Part shown: positions 44,719-52,979 of the stretch, in pieces
Position numbering within the stretch: position 1 is the stretch's first letter
Layout of the letters: the number at the start of each line of letters is the position of its first letter
Origin: Planctomycetota bacterium
GTDB taxonomy: Bacteria; Planctomycetota; UBA1135; GCA-002686595
Assembly (NCBI GenBank): GCA_947484275.1
Contig: CANKOY010000009.1
Location: 22,112 to 86,111, forward strand
DNA length: 64,000 nt
Reading direction: 5' to 3'
The notes under the pieces: model-generated
The model's database searches: none
Seen by the model: the letters and a program-made list of their open reading frames with translations, nothing else
What the model was told of the DNA's origin: nothing
Position numbers and translations under genes: made by a program

Positions 44719-45597
44719 TCAGCGGCCACCCGAAGAATGCGGCGCGGAAAGCGCTGCTGTGTCGAACTCAGGGATCGCGTCCGCCGGCATATCACGGTAC
44801 GGCTCGAGCAGCGCCTTGAGGTCCACGTCCGCGGGCGGCGTCGGCATGTGCAGCCAAGCTTCCAAACTCTTTAGCAGCGGACCGGCCTGGGCGTGATCGC
44901 GCAGCAAGGACATCGTGCGCACCGGCGATTCGTGCTCCATGGCAAGCTTGCGCCGCCAGAACGCCACCAGCCCCAGTTCCAACTGCGCGCGCTGCTCGCG
45001 TTCGAGTGTCCCAGCCAGGGCGCTCTCCACCAGGGGCCGCAAACGCTCCGCCAACGTGCGCGGCTTCCAGCGAGCCGCGGCCATCGCAGCATGTTTCTTG
45101 CGCAGGCCGAACAGGACCAGCGCGAGACCCGCGAGCCACACAACTCCCGCGGCCACGAGCCATGTGCGGTATGCACCAAAACGCGGCAGCGCCTGAGGCT
45201 CAGGAACGTGGGGCTTGACGATGCCAGGAGCGAGCACGCTGGTCACTTCCACTGGAATTGACGGCAGCGCGTTCGGGTCGCCGGGATCCGTCACTATCGG
45301 CGTTCCATCGCGGCGCCGCAGTGCGTCGCGCAAGTCGTACTTTCCGGCCTCGAGGGCCACGTATTCGAAGTCGTAGCGAAACGCGCTGCCGTGCGGCGCG
45401 ACGCGCGTGATGCGCAGCACGAGCGGGTCCTTCGCGTCGCGGGCGCGCACTTCCACTTCGCTTCCTGGCAGTACGAGTTCCGTGACGCGGCCCGGCATGC
45501 CGACGCTCGGAAGCTGTGCCGCTGCAGTGGACAGCGAAGTCAAAGCGATGGCGATGCACAGCCACATTCCGCGCCAGGTGTTGAACCTTCGGCTCAT
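44719..45597 (-). CDS. Single-pass membrane protein in the BatD/DUF4381 position
   Basis: 292 residues with a signal peptide (LCIAIALTSLSTAAAQ) and a beta-rich extracytoplasmic domain (LPGSEVEVRARDAKDPLVLR). One membrane helix lies at about residues 150-168 (WLVAAGVVWLAGLALVLFGL). A cytoplasmic helical tail includes ERLRPLVESALAGTLEREQR, and its spacing fits DUF4381 or BatD-like proteins of these operons. No catalytic residues are seen. The start overlaps the DUF58 gene's stop (ATGA), showing tight coupling. Confidence 0.65.
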   Translation of the reverse strand: MSRRFNTWRGMWLCIAIALTSLSTAAAQLPSVGMPGRVTELVLPGSEVEVRARDAKDPLVLRITRVAPHGSAFRYDFEYVALEAGKYDLRDALRRRDGTPIVTDPGDPNALPSIPVEVTSVLAPGIVKPHVPEPQALPRFGAYRTWLVAAGVVWLAGLALVLFGLRKKHAAMAAARWKPRTLAERLRPLVESALAGTLEREQRAQLELGLVAFWRRKLAMEHESPVRTMSLLRDHAQAGPLLKSLEAWLHMPTPPADVDLKALLEPYRDMPADAIPEFDTAALSAPHSSGGR

Positions 45598-46454
45598 CGT
45601 TCCCCCTTGCCGATCCAGCCGCGGGCGCGGAAAAGTTGTCGCAGCGAGTGAACGTAGGGTCGGTCCGTGCGGATCGACAAATGGTCGATTCCGCAGCGCT
45701 TCAACTCCACGGAGGCCAGGTCGGGATCGACCCAGTTGCGTCTGCCATGGGTTACGAACTCGCGCCCTGTCTCAGCCTCGCGCGCGCGGAAAAACCCGCT
45801 GCCTTTCCAGCCGCGCTCCGCTGGGTCTTCCAATTGCAACACGATGCAATCGTGCAACTGCGACAGGCGTTTCAGCGCCTGCATTGCATCCTTGTCGTGC
45901 AGATCGCTGAGCACGATGAACATCGAACGCGACGGGAGGCTGGGCATCAGTTGTGAGATGCGCTCACCGATCGTCGTGTGCTCGTCGAAGCGATAGCTGC
46001 GCAGCTGGTGCAACCACTGCATCACGCGACTTGTGGAGAGGCTGGGCTGGATGCGCAAGGCGCGCTCGCCGACGCAGATCACGCCCACCGGGCTGACGCG
46101 ATCGAGGGCCGCCAGCGCCAGTCCGCCGGCGATGTACAGGGCCGTTTGGTACTTGCTTTTCGCGTGGGAGGAAACGGCCATGGAAGCCGACGTGTCCACG
46201 AGCAAGTAGCACGGCATGCTCTTCGGCGTCTCGTATTCCTTGACGTGGTAGCGCCCTGTGCGCGCCGTCACGCGCCAGTCGATTTGGCGGATGGAGTCGC
46301 CCGCCTGGTAGGGCCGCGATTGCACGTACTCGACGCCCGAGCCCACGAAGGGCGACTTGTCGATGCCGTAGGCCAGGCTGTTGGCGAGTTTGCGAAGTGC
46401 GATCACGAACTGGCGCGAGTCCAGCGTGTCGAAATCTTCGATGTGGCCTTCCAT
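45594..46454 (-). CDS. DUF58 protein
   Basis: 286 residues. The family motif is clear: GVEYVQSRPYQAGDSIRQID followed by WRVTARTGRYHVKEYE, then a VWA-like fold with LLVDTSASM and a later FIVLSDLHD. DUF58 proteins accompany MoxR ATPases and VWA proteins and are probably part of the same assembly on the inner face of the membrane. It sits 45 bases after the MoxR gene and overlaps the next gene by four bases. Confidence 0.88.
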   Translation of the reverse strand: MEGHIEDFDTLDSRQFVIALRKLANSLAYGIDKSPFVGSGVEYVQSRPYQAGDSIRQIDWRVTARTGRYHVKEYETPKSMPCYLLVDTSASMAVSSHAKSKYQTALYIAGGLALAALDRVSPVGVICVGERALRIQPSLSTSRVMQWLHQLRSYRFDEHTTIGERISQLMPSLPSRSMFIVLSDLHDKDAMQALKRLSQLHDCIVLQLEDPAERGWKGSGFFRAREAETGREFVTHGRRNWVDPDLASVELKRCGIDHLSIRTDRPYVHSLRQLFRARGWIGKGER

Positions 46455-46499
46455 GATTGTGATCCGCCGCGCTGGGGGGGTGACCCGGCGCGCCGTCCC

Positions 46500-47543
46500 T
46501 CAGGCGCTCGCGCCGTTCTTCGCAGGTTCTCCCGCCGCGCCGCCAAGGGAGCGCAGCAACTCCGCCACGATCGCGCGGCCGTTGACGCCCTCGGCGATCG
46601 CCTCGTACTTCAGGCGCATGCGGTGCAACATCACGTCCTCCGCGAGACTGAAGAGGTCTTCGGGCACGGTGTAGTGCCGTCCGTGCATCAGCGCCCGGGC
46701 GCGCGAGGCCTTGAGCAGCGCGATGCCCGCCCGCGGACTGCAGCCCAATTCCACCGCAGGGTGTTTGCGCGAGCGGTTGACCAGGTCGACGACATGCTCG
46801 ATGAAGGTCTCGCTGACATGGACGCGGTGCACGGCTTCCATGGCCGCGATCAGTTGATCGGTCGAACCCACGGGTTCCTTCGATAACACGTCGAATTCGG
46901 TCTGCACCACGGCTCCACCGTCTTGACGCTGGACGCCGAGCGCGCTGTTGCGAACGAGAATTTCGCGCTCCTCGCTCGGCGAGGGGTAATCGAGGCGGTG
47001 CACCAGCATGAAGCGGTCGAGCTGGGCCTCTGGCAACTCAAAGGTGCCCGACTGCTCGACGGGGTTTTGCGTTGCGATGACCAGGAACGGCGCCGGCAGA
47101 CGAAACGTCTCGTTGCCGATGGTGACCTTGCGTTCCTGCATCGCCTCCAGCAGCGCACCCTGGACCTTGGGCGCCGCCCGGTTGATCTCGTCTGCCAGGA
47201 GCAGGTTCGTGAAAATCGGCCCCTTGCGAACGCGGAACTCGTTGATGCGCTGATCGAGCACCTCGGACCCGAGGATGTCAGACGGCAGCAGGTCGATCGT
47301 GAACTGGATGCGCGCGAAATCGAGATCGATCGACTTCGACAGCACGGAGATCAGGAGCGTCTTAGCCAGGCCGGGCACGCCTTGCAGCAGCAGGTGGCCG
47401 CCCGTAAACAGCGAGATCAGCAGGCGCTCGACAACCACATCCTGGCCGACGACCACGGTGGCGACCCGTTCGCGCACGGCTTGGATGAACTTCTCGGTCG
47501 TCTTCAGGTCGGCATTCGTCAGCACTGGTGCGGTCTGCGTCAT
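46500..47543 (-). CDS. MoxR-family AAA+ ATPase
   Basis: 347 residues. Walker A is LLQGVPGLAKTLL, Walker B is LLLADEINRAAPKVQ, sensor 1 is VIATQNPVEQSGTFELPEAQ and a later Arg-rich C-terminal helix bundle (SPRAGIALLKASRARALMHG) is present. MoxR ATPases act as chaperones for VWA-domain protein complexes. It is the first gene of an operon running MoxR, DUF58, BatD-like, two VWA proteins, SGNH hydrolase, TPR-like protein and the 1281-residue protein. The ATG at 47543 gives MTQTAP. Upstream in-frame starts were rejected as Pro/Arg-rich noise. Confidence 0.92.
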   Translation of the reverse strand: MTQTAPVLTNADLKTTEKFIQAVRERVATVVVGQDVVVERLLISLFTGGHLLLQGVPGLAKTLLISVLSKSIDLDFARIQFTIDLLPSDILGSEVLDQRINEFRVRKGPIFTNLLLADEINRAAPKVQGALLEAMQERKVTIGNETFRLPAPFLVIATQNPVEQSGTFELPEAQLDRFMLVHRLDYPSPSEEREILVRNSALGVQRQDGGAVVQTEFDVLSKEPVGSTDQLIAAMEAVHRVHVSETFIEHVVDLVNRSRKHPAVELGCSPRAGIALLKASRARALMHGRHYTVPEDLFSLAEDVMLHRMRLKYEAIAEGVNGRAIVAELLRSLGGAAGEPAKNGASA

Positions 47544-47887
47544 AAGGAGGGCATTCCTGAAACGTCGCCCGGGGGAGGCAGGCGAAGGGCCTGGTCGCGA
47601 AGGCGGAGATCCTAGCTTTCGAGGCTCCACCCCGTTCTGGAGAGTTCCTCGGGGAGGACTTCCGCGCCCAGCGATAGAAACGTCCGGTGGCCAGGTTTCC
47701 TCACGGCGCGGATTCGCGAGTGATGCCCGCGCGATCGCGCGGCCGGGATTCCAGCAGAGATCCGGTCAAAACCCCGAGCCCGGCGGCAGATAGACGAGGT
47801 GTGGACTCCCTCGGTCAGGATCCGGCCCAACTCTGGCTCCCCGTGCAGGATGTCGTCTGGATGCGCCGCCCTCCTGAGCGAGGGAGA
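47544..47887. other. Intergenic region upstream of the MoxR operon
   Basis: 344 bases between the sulfatase-like gene's stop and the MoxR start, both on the minus strand. It should contain the operon promoter, but I recognise no promoter boxes, operator or hairpin. No coding sequence is supported. Confidence 0.45.
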
Positions 47888-49699
47888 TCAGCGCTGCGCC
47901 CGCAGCCGCTTCGCGTGCTCGAGCTGTGCGCTCGCCATGCCCTGGGCGCGAATGGGATCGACCGTCAGGGCTTCCTCGAAGGCGCGAATCGCCTCGTCGA
48001 ATTTCTTCTGGTAGAGGTACAGATTCCCCAGGGCGATGCGCGCGCCGCCGTGTCCCGGTTCGAGCGCGATGGCGGCGGCCACGAGCGGCTCGACCTCCTC
48101 CGGTTTCTCGCGCGCCAGTGCCAGCTGCGCCAGGAACACATACGCATCGGGCGAGCCCTGGATCGCGATGTACTCGCGCAGCGCCTTCGACGCATCGTCC
48201 AGGCGCCCCTGGGCCGTCAGGATGCGCGCCTTTTGTTCCAGGGCCGCGCGATCGGACTTCGAACGTGCGAGAGCGCGCTCGACCTTGGCTAGGGCCTCGG
48301 CCAACTTGCGCGGCGCCTCTGGGCCCACGGCCTGAGCCTGGAGGCGGATCGCTTCCTCGATCCACTCCCAACTGGTCAACATGTCCTTGGGGTCGAGCAC
48401 GCCCACCGATCCGTCGGCCGACGATCCACTGGCGTATCCCAGGGAACTCAGCGCCCGCTGGGTTTCTTCGGAGAGCTTCGCGGCCGCTCCCGGATTCGCG
48501 CCGCTCTTCGGCCAAGCCGCGCGCAATCCCTCCAACTGCTCGGCCAGTCGCCGCGCGTCGTCGGGGCGCTCGGCGGATCGATCCCGCAATTCGAAGGGAT
48601 CCTGGGCGAGATCGAAGAACTCACTGCGCGGAGCTTGGATGTACTTCCCTTGGGCGGTCCGCACGCCGTAAAGCGGCGCCCAGCCGTTGTTCAGCAGGGT
48701 CATCATCGTCTCCAGGTAGACCGCGCGGTCGGTGCGGGCCGGGGCGGAGAGCAGACTCTGACCGTCGAATTTTCGCGGCGCCGCGATTCCTAGGGCCTCG
48801 AGCAGCGTTGGCATGAGGTCCACCGTTGCGACCACGTCCTCCACGACCAGGCCGGACGCGCCCGGGCTCCCTGGACAGCACAGAATCCAGGGCACGTGCA
48901 TCGCTGCGTCGTAGATCGTGCGCCCATGCGTGGACTCGCCGTGTTGGCCCAGACTCTCGCCGTGATCCGCGAGCACAGCGATCAGCGTGCGCTGTCTTTG
49001 ACCCGCTGCATCGAGGGCTGCGATCAAACGCCCGAGTTGAGCATCGACGTAGGCGACCTCCCCCGCGTATTCGCGGCCGCGAAAGGCAGCATCGAATGGC
49101 GCGGCGGGCGTGTACGGATCGTGAGCGTCGTAGAAGTGGACCCAGGCGAAGAACGGTTGGGCCGAGCTCTGGCGCCCGAGCCAGGCCACCGCCGCCTGCG
49201 CCGTCGCTTCGCCGGGGCGCTCGTTTCGGCCGCCGAAACTGTTGGGATTGTGCGTGCGCGCCACGCGGTCGTCGTAGACCTCGAAGCCCTGGTCGAGACC
49301 GAAGCGCTTGTCGAGCACGAACGCGGACACGAAGGCCGCGGTCCGATATCCGGCGGTGCGCAGAACTTCCGCCAAGGTGATCTGCTCCTGAGCCAGCGGT
49401 GCCTCGCCGTTGTTGCGCACGCCGTGGGAGGGCGGATGGAGTCCAGTCAGGATGCTCGCGTGAGACGGAGTCGTCAGCGGCGCGCTGGCCATGGCTTGGG
49501 AGAAGCGGATGCCGTTGGCGGCCAGTCCGTCGATATGTGGCGTGCCGGCATCGCGCGCTCCGTAGCAACCCAAGGCGTCCGCGCGGGTCGTGTCGAGCGT
49601 GACGAGCAACACGTTGAAGCCGCGGGCGCTGCCCTGGGGCACCGCCGACAGTGACGGCTTAGGTGCGTCGGAACATCCGAGCGCAAGCAGCAGCGTCAT
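47888..49699 (-). CDS. Sulfatase-like hydrolase with C-terminal TPR repeats, FGly site replaced by Thr
   Basis: About 603 residues. A lipobox-like start (MTLLLALGCSDAPK) precedes an alkaline-phosphatase-superfamily sulfatase domain (LLVTLDTTRADALGCYGARD with metal Asp residues, then TPLTTPSHASILTG-type motif read here as PLTTPSHASILTG, and VLADHGESLGQHGE). In true sulfatases the site reads CxPSR. Here it is TTPSH, with Thr in place of the formylglycine precursor Cys. From about residue 440, TPR-like repeats follow (GRLDDASKALREYIA, KKFDEAIRAFEEALTVDP). The charged n-region implies a start slightly upstream of the ATG at 49699 (for example a CTG). An ATG at 49891 adds low-quality sequence. Confidence 0.8.
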   Translation of the reverse strand: MTLLLALGCSDAPKPSLSAVPQGSARGFNVLLVTLDTTRADALGCYGARDAGTPHIDGLAANGIRFSQAMASAPLTTPSHASILTGLHPPSHGVRNNGEAPLAQEQITLAEVLRTAGYRTAAFVSAFVLDKRFGLDQGFEVYDDRVARTHNPNSFGGRNERPGEATAQAAVAWLGRQSSAQPFFAWVHFYDAHDPYTPAAPFDAAFRGREYAGEVAYVDAQLGRLIAALDAAGQRQRTLIAVLADHGESLGQHGESTHGRTIYDAAMHVPWILCCPGSPGASGLVVEDVVATVDLMPTLLEALGIAAPRKFDGQSLLSAPARTDRAVYLETMMTLLNNGWAPLYGVRTAQGKYIQAPRSEFFDLAQDPFELRDRSAERPDDARRLAEQLEGLRAAWPKSGANPGAAAKLSEETQRALSSLGYASGSSADGSVGVLDPKDMLTSWEWIEEAIRLQAQAVGPEAPRKLAEALAKVERALARSKSDRAALEQKARILTAQGRLDDASKALREYIAIQGSPDAYVFLAQLALAREKPEEVEPLVAAAIALEPGHGGARIALGNLYLYQKKFDEAIRAFEEALTVDPIRAQGMASAQLEHAKRLRAQR

Positions 49700-50053
49700 C
49701 GGCGCCAAGCGTCGAACCAGCTCGGCACCAAAGGACCGATTCGTGAGCGGAATTTCGCCAGAGTTCCTGGCAGCGCTGCCCCCGCCGGGGGCGATTCTGG
49801 GGGGGGCATCCCGCTCAGGACTTGTCCCAGGGGCGTCGGTGGAGGTTCTCTGACCTGCTCGCGCCGCAAAGCTCGGACTTAGGGTACTCATAGAAGCATT
49901 ACGGAGTCCGAATCCCTCGCACTGCGCTTCAGGGGGTGTCACGCTCCTCGGCCGATCTTCGGTGAAGCCGAACGCAGTGTCCATCAGCCGCGCGCAAGTC
50001 ACGGGGGGGCGGAGTCCACCACGCCTGAGAAATACAGAGGAGCCCCGCGTCCC
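49700..50053. other. Divergent intergenic region with G/C homopolymers
   Basis: 354 bases between the sulfatase-like gene and the secreted-protein gene. It contains a run of eight G (around 49797-49806) and a seven-G run near 50004. The sulfatase frame stays open through most of it, but the composition is not protein-like. No promoter could be assigned with confidence. Confidence 0.45.
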
Positions 50054-51082
50054 ATGGCCATCTTCTCCAAGATCCTCGTCGCCGCTGCGCTGAGCGTGCT
50101 TTCCGCGACCGCTTTCTCCCAGATCGTTCCCACGGGCCAGTTCACCGGCCAACAGTCCGATGGATTCGAGACCCAGAATTCTCCGGGCTTCCCGCTCTGC
50201 ATCGTCGGTCGTGTGTTCAACAGCACAGCGGATCTGTGCGACAACAGCGGCGCCTCGCAGAACATGCACATCACCAGTGGGTGGGGATTTTTCTGCTCGA
50301 TCGGTCCCCACGGCGGCGGACGATTCGCAGGTTCGGCGGGCGGTCCGGCGGAGTATGCCTTCGATCAGACGGCGACGCGCTTTGGGGGCTTCTTCGGCAC
50401 CAACTCTGGCGTGGCGGATGCAAGGGCCGAGTTCTACGACGCCGCAGGCCAGCTGATCTCAACTGCGACCGTCGTCTGTCCGGCGGATTGCACCTGGACC
50501 TGGAATGGTTGGCAGGTGCTCGGCGGTCCGGCGATCAAGCGCGTGAAAATCGTGGGCATCAACGGCTACAACGGCGGCGGCTTCATCGACATGGACGACA
50601 TGCAGGTGGACTACGGGACTCCGTGCCCGGGGCCGGTCACGTACTGCACGCCCAAGGTGAACAGCCTGGGATGCACGCCCGGGATTTCAGCCACCGGAAA
50701 TCCCAGCGCCACGGCGCCGAGTGGGTTGCTCGTTCGAAGTGTGAACATGCGCAACCACAAGCCCGGACTCCTGATCTATGGCGTGAACGGGCGCGCCAAC
50801 CTGCCCTTCCGCGGTGGCTTCCTGTGCATCGCGGCGCCGGTGAAGCGCACGCCGCCCTCGGACTCGGGCGGAAATGCCCTGCCGACGATCGATTGCAGCG
50901 GCGTCTACAACATCGACATGAACAGCCTTGCCCAGGGTCTGCTCGGCGGCGGCCAGCCACTCCCTGCGCTGCGCGTCCCCGGCACGACCGTCTGCTGCCA
51001 GTTCTGGGCCGTTGATTCGGGCTTCCCCGCACCCGACAACGTCGGCCTCAGCGATGCGCTCGAATACGTCGTCTGTCCCTGA
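50054..51082 (+). CDS. Secreted protein with the shared C-terminal domain
   Basis: 342 residues. A signal peptide (ILVAAALSVLSATAFSQ) is followed by a beta-rich domain of about 180 residues (GFETQNSPGFPLCIVGRVFN, then RFGGFFGTNSGVADARAEFY, KIVGINGYNGGGFIDMDDMQ). Its fold is not recognised but resembles lectin- or carbohydrate-binding-like beta sandwiches ending in a D-x-D motif. Residues 197-342 are the shared C-terminal domain (YCTPKVNSLGC to YVVCP). An unusual GTTVCCQFW double Cys appears in the QFW motif. It is followed by another gene with the same C-terminal domain. Confidence 0.8.
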   Translation: MAIFSKILVAAALSVLSATAFSQIVPTGQFTGQQSDGFETQNSPGFPLCIVGRVFNSTADLCDNSGASQNMHITSGWGFFCSIGPHGGGRFAGSAGGPAEYAFDQTATRFGGFFGTNSGVADARAEFYDAAGQLISTATVVCPADCTWTWNGWQVLGGPAIKRVKIVGINGYNGGGFIDMDDMQVDYGTPCPGPVTYCTPKVNSLGCTPGISATGNPSATAPSGLLVRSVNMRNHKPGLLIYGVNGRANLPFRGGFLCIAAPVKRTPPSDSGGNALPTIDCSGVYNIDMNSLAQGLLGGGQPLPALRVPGTTVCCQFWAVDSGFPAPDNVGLSDALEYVVCP

Positions 51083-51697
51083 TGACCCAGACCGTCAGTA
51101 AGGCGGCTCAGTCGGCGCGCTGAGACGTCCTGGCTGTGCAGGCACTCCACCGAGTGCTGCGGCGAACGCGCTTCCTAGACAATCATCGGCCAAGCGCATT
51201 CCAAGCGGGTCGCACTTGTTCAGGCTTGGTCGACAGATTTCCAGCGCTGGACGCGGACCCGGAGGGAGCCGTCGGGAGTTTCTCGACGCGCCTCCGGATC
51301 GGGTGGCCACTGCGGGTGAGCGGTGCGGCAGGTGTATGGCCAGCGTCGTTTCCCCGCACATTGCGCAGAGTTAACAGAACGCCAATGTCCATCGGAGCTT
51401 CCCCTCCGCGGCACTCCTGCGGAAGCCTTCTCGCTCGATGCCAAGATCGTCACTTTCGATGTCGGGGCGCGGCCCACGGCCACTTTTGGTGACCTGGTGG
51501 CGCTTGCGCCATGGCCGTAGTCCCAAAGGGCCTCGGGCGCACACACGCCCAAGAATTGTATCCATGGCGTATTTGCCAACGGGGGAGTAGGTTTTACATG
51601 TGTCGCGCCCGTCGCGCCGTCCACACCGGATCGCGTACTCGATCGACCTCAGTCTCGTTACCCGTCCTCATCAGGAAGAAAGATCCAAGAACCACCT
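51083..51697. other. Long intergenic region between two related secreted-protein genes
   Basis: 615 bases. Several short frames are open but none has a plausible start with protein-like composition. A minus-strand frame ending near 51220 (RRETPDGSLRVRVQRWKSVD) is the most protein-like and could be a decayed fragment. The last 60 bases are the leader of the next gene, with AGGAAGAAAG about 13 bases ahead of its ATG. No terminator hairpin with a T tract was found after the upstream gene. Confidence 0.4.
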
Positions 51698-52876
51698 ATG
51701 AAGTCCTTCTCGAACCAATGGCTTTGGTCCGCGCTCGCCGCCGGGTGCCTCGCCGGCGCGGCTTCGGCGCAGACTCCCTTCACCGACAACTTCGACAGCT
51801 ACACGGTCGGCACGTCGCTGACCCCGTCCGCCAACGGCTGGAAGCAGTGGGGCTCAGGCCCCTGCGCTCTCAACAAAATTGAGAACAACAGCACCGGATT
51901 CGCCCGCAGCGGCAACTCGGTCTCCGGCGACCTGGTGCTTTCGCCCTTCGACTGCAGCGACCTCGTGCACGAGTTCACGGGCTTCACCTCGGGTCAGCAC
52001 ACGATGCGCGTGTACACCTACATCCCGACGGGCGCCACGGACAACGGCTACTTCATCGCCCTGAGCATCTACTCCGACCCGGGTCCGTTCAACTGGGCAG
52101 TCCAGGTCACCTTGGATCCGCAGACGGCGACTTACACCGCCGACATCGGCGCCGGCCCCTCGGGCCAGGGCCCGCTGCTCTTGGACACGTGGGTCGAAGT
52201 GCGCGCGCAAATTGACCTGACCGCCGACCTGTGCGAGGTCTTCTACAACGGTACCTCGGTGGGCGCGCCCTACTCCTGGACCGGCGGTGTGTTCGGTGGG
52301 GGCGGGGGTGTACTCAACATCGCAGCCGTCGACCTGTACCACGAGTCGAACTTCGCCCCGAACAACGGTCTGGGCAACAGCCGCATCTACTGGGACGACT
52401 TCGGTCTGACCAACGGCTTCCCCCCGCCGGCTCCGCTGGTGTACTGCACGGCGAAGACCAACTCGCTCGGTTGCACGCCGCAAATCGGCAGCGCCGGCTT
52501 CTCGAGCGCCACGGCGGGCTCGGGCTTCACCATCAATGCAAGCCAGGTCATCAACAACAAGCCTGGTCTGCTGCTCTACACGGACGCCGGCCCCGCGGCA
52601 GTGGCGTTCCAGGCCGGTTTCCGCTGTGTTGCAGCGCCCGTCCGTCGCTCGGTTGCGCTGAACTCGGGCGGAACTCCTCCGCCGAACAATTGCTCGGGTA
52701 ACTACGCGATCGACATGAACCTGTTCGCGGTCGGCGGCCTGGGCGGAAGCCCGCAGGCCTTCCTGCAGCTCGCGGGAACGCAGGTCAACGCCCAGTTCTG
52801 GGGCCGCGACAATGGTTTCGCCGCCCCCAACAACTCGACGCTGTCCGACGGCCTCCAGTTCGTGATCGGGCCGTGA
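51698..52876 (+). CDS. Secreted lectin-like protein with the shared C-terminal domain
   Basis: 392 residues. A signal peptide ([17 protein letters not shown]) is followed by a beta-sandwich domain ([20 protein letters not shown], then [48 protein letters not shown]). Its order of strands resembles concanavalin-A-like or laminin-G-like carbohydrate-binding folds. Residues 249-392 are the shared C-terminal domain ([11 protein letters not shown] to LQFVIGP). Low-complexity Asn/Gly segments are typical of secreted proteins. It ends before a strong terminator, suggesting a highly expressed single gene. Confidence 0.82.
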   Translation: MKSFSNQWLWSALAAGCLAGAASAQTPFTDNFDSYTVGTSLTPSANGWKQWGSGPCALNKIENNSTGFARSGNSVSGDLVLSPFDCSDLVHEFTGFTSGQHTMRVYTYIPTGATDNGYFIALSIYSDPGPFNWAVQVTLDPQTATYTADIGAGPSGQGPLLLDTWVEVRAQIDLTADLCEVFYNGTSVGAPYSWTGGVFGGGGGVLNIAAVDLYHESNFAPNNGLGNSRIYWDDFGLTNGFPPPAPLVYCTAKTNSLGCTPQIGSAGFSSATAGSGFTINASQVINNKPGLLLYTDAGPAAVAFQAGFRCVAAPVRRSVALNSGGTPPPNNCSGNYAIDMNLFAVGGLGGSPQAFLQLAGTQVNAQFWGRDNGFAAPNNSTLSDGLQFVIGP

Positions 52877-52909
52877 CCTGAACTCGCGCCAAGGCGCGAC
52901 GACTCCAAA

Positions 52910-52948
52910 GGGCCGGCGCTCCCGCGAGGGGCGCCGGCCCTGTTCTTT
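52910..52948 (+). terminator. Rho-independent terminator
   Basis: GGGCCGGCGC (52910-52919) pairs perfectly with GCGCCGGCCC (52931-52940) around an 11-base loop, followed by TGTTCTTTG. The stem and T-rich tail after the secreted-protein gene make this the most convincing intrinsic terminator in the window. Confidence 0.8.
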
Positions 52949-52979
52949 GTTCATCGCGGGCCTGCTGGAGCGCAACCGC

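Noticed and set aside
47888..50311. Sulfatase-like gene starting at 50311
   Set aside because: The added N-terminus overlaps the divergent secreted-protein gene and has no protein-like character; the lipobox lies at about 49699.
51220..51624. Minus-strand frame in the 51.1-51.7 kb gap
   Set aside because: Only its last 30 or so residues look protein-like. There is no convincing start or family match, so it is mentioned only as a possible decayed fragment.
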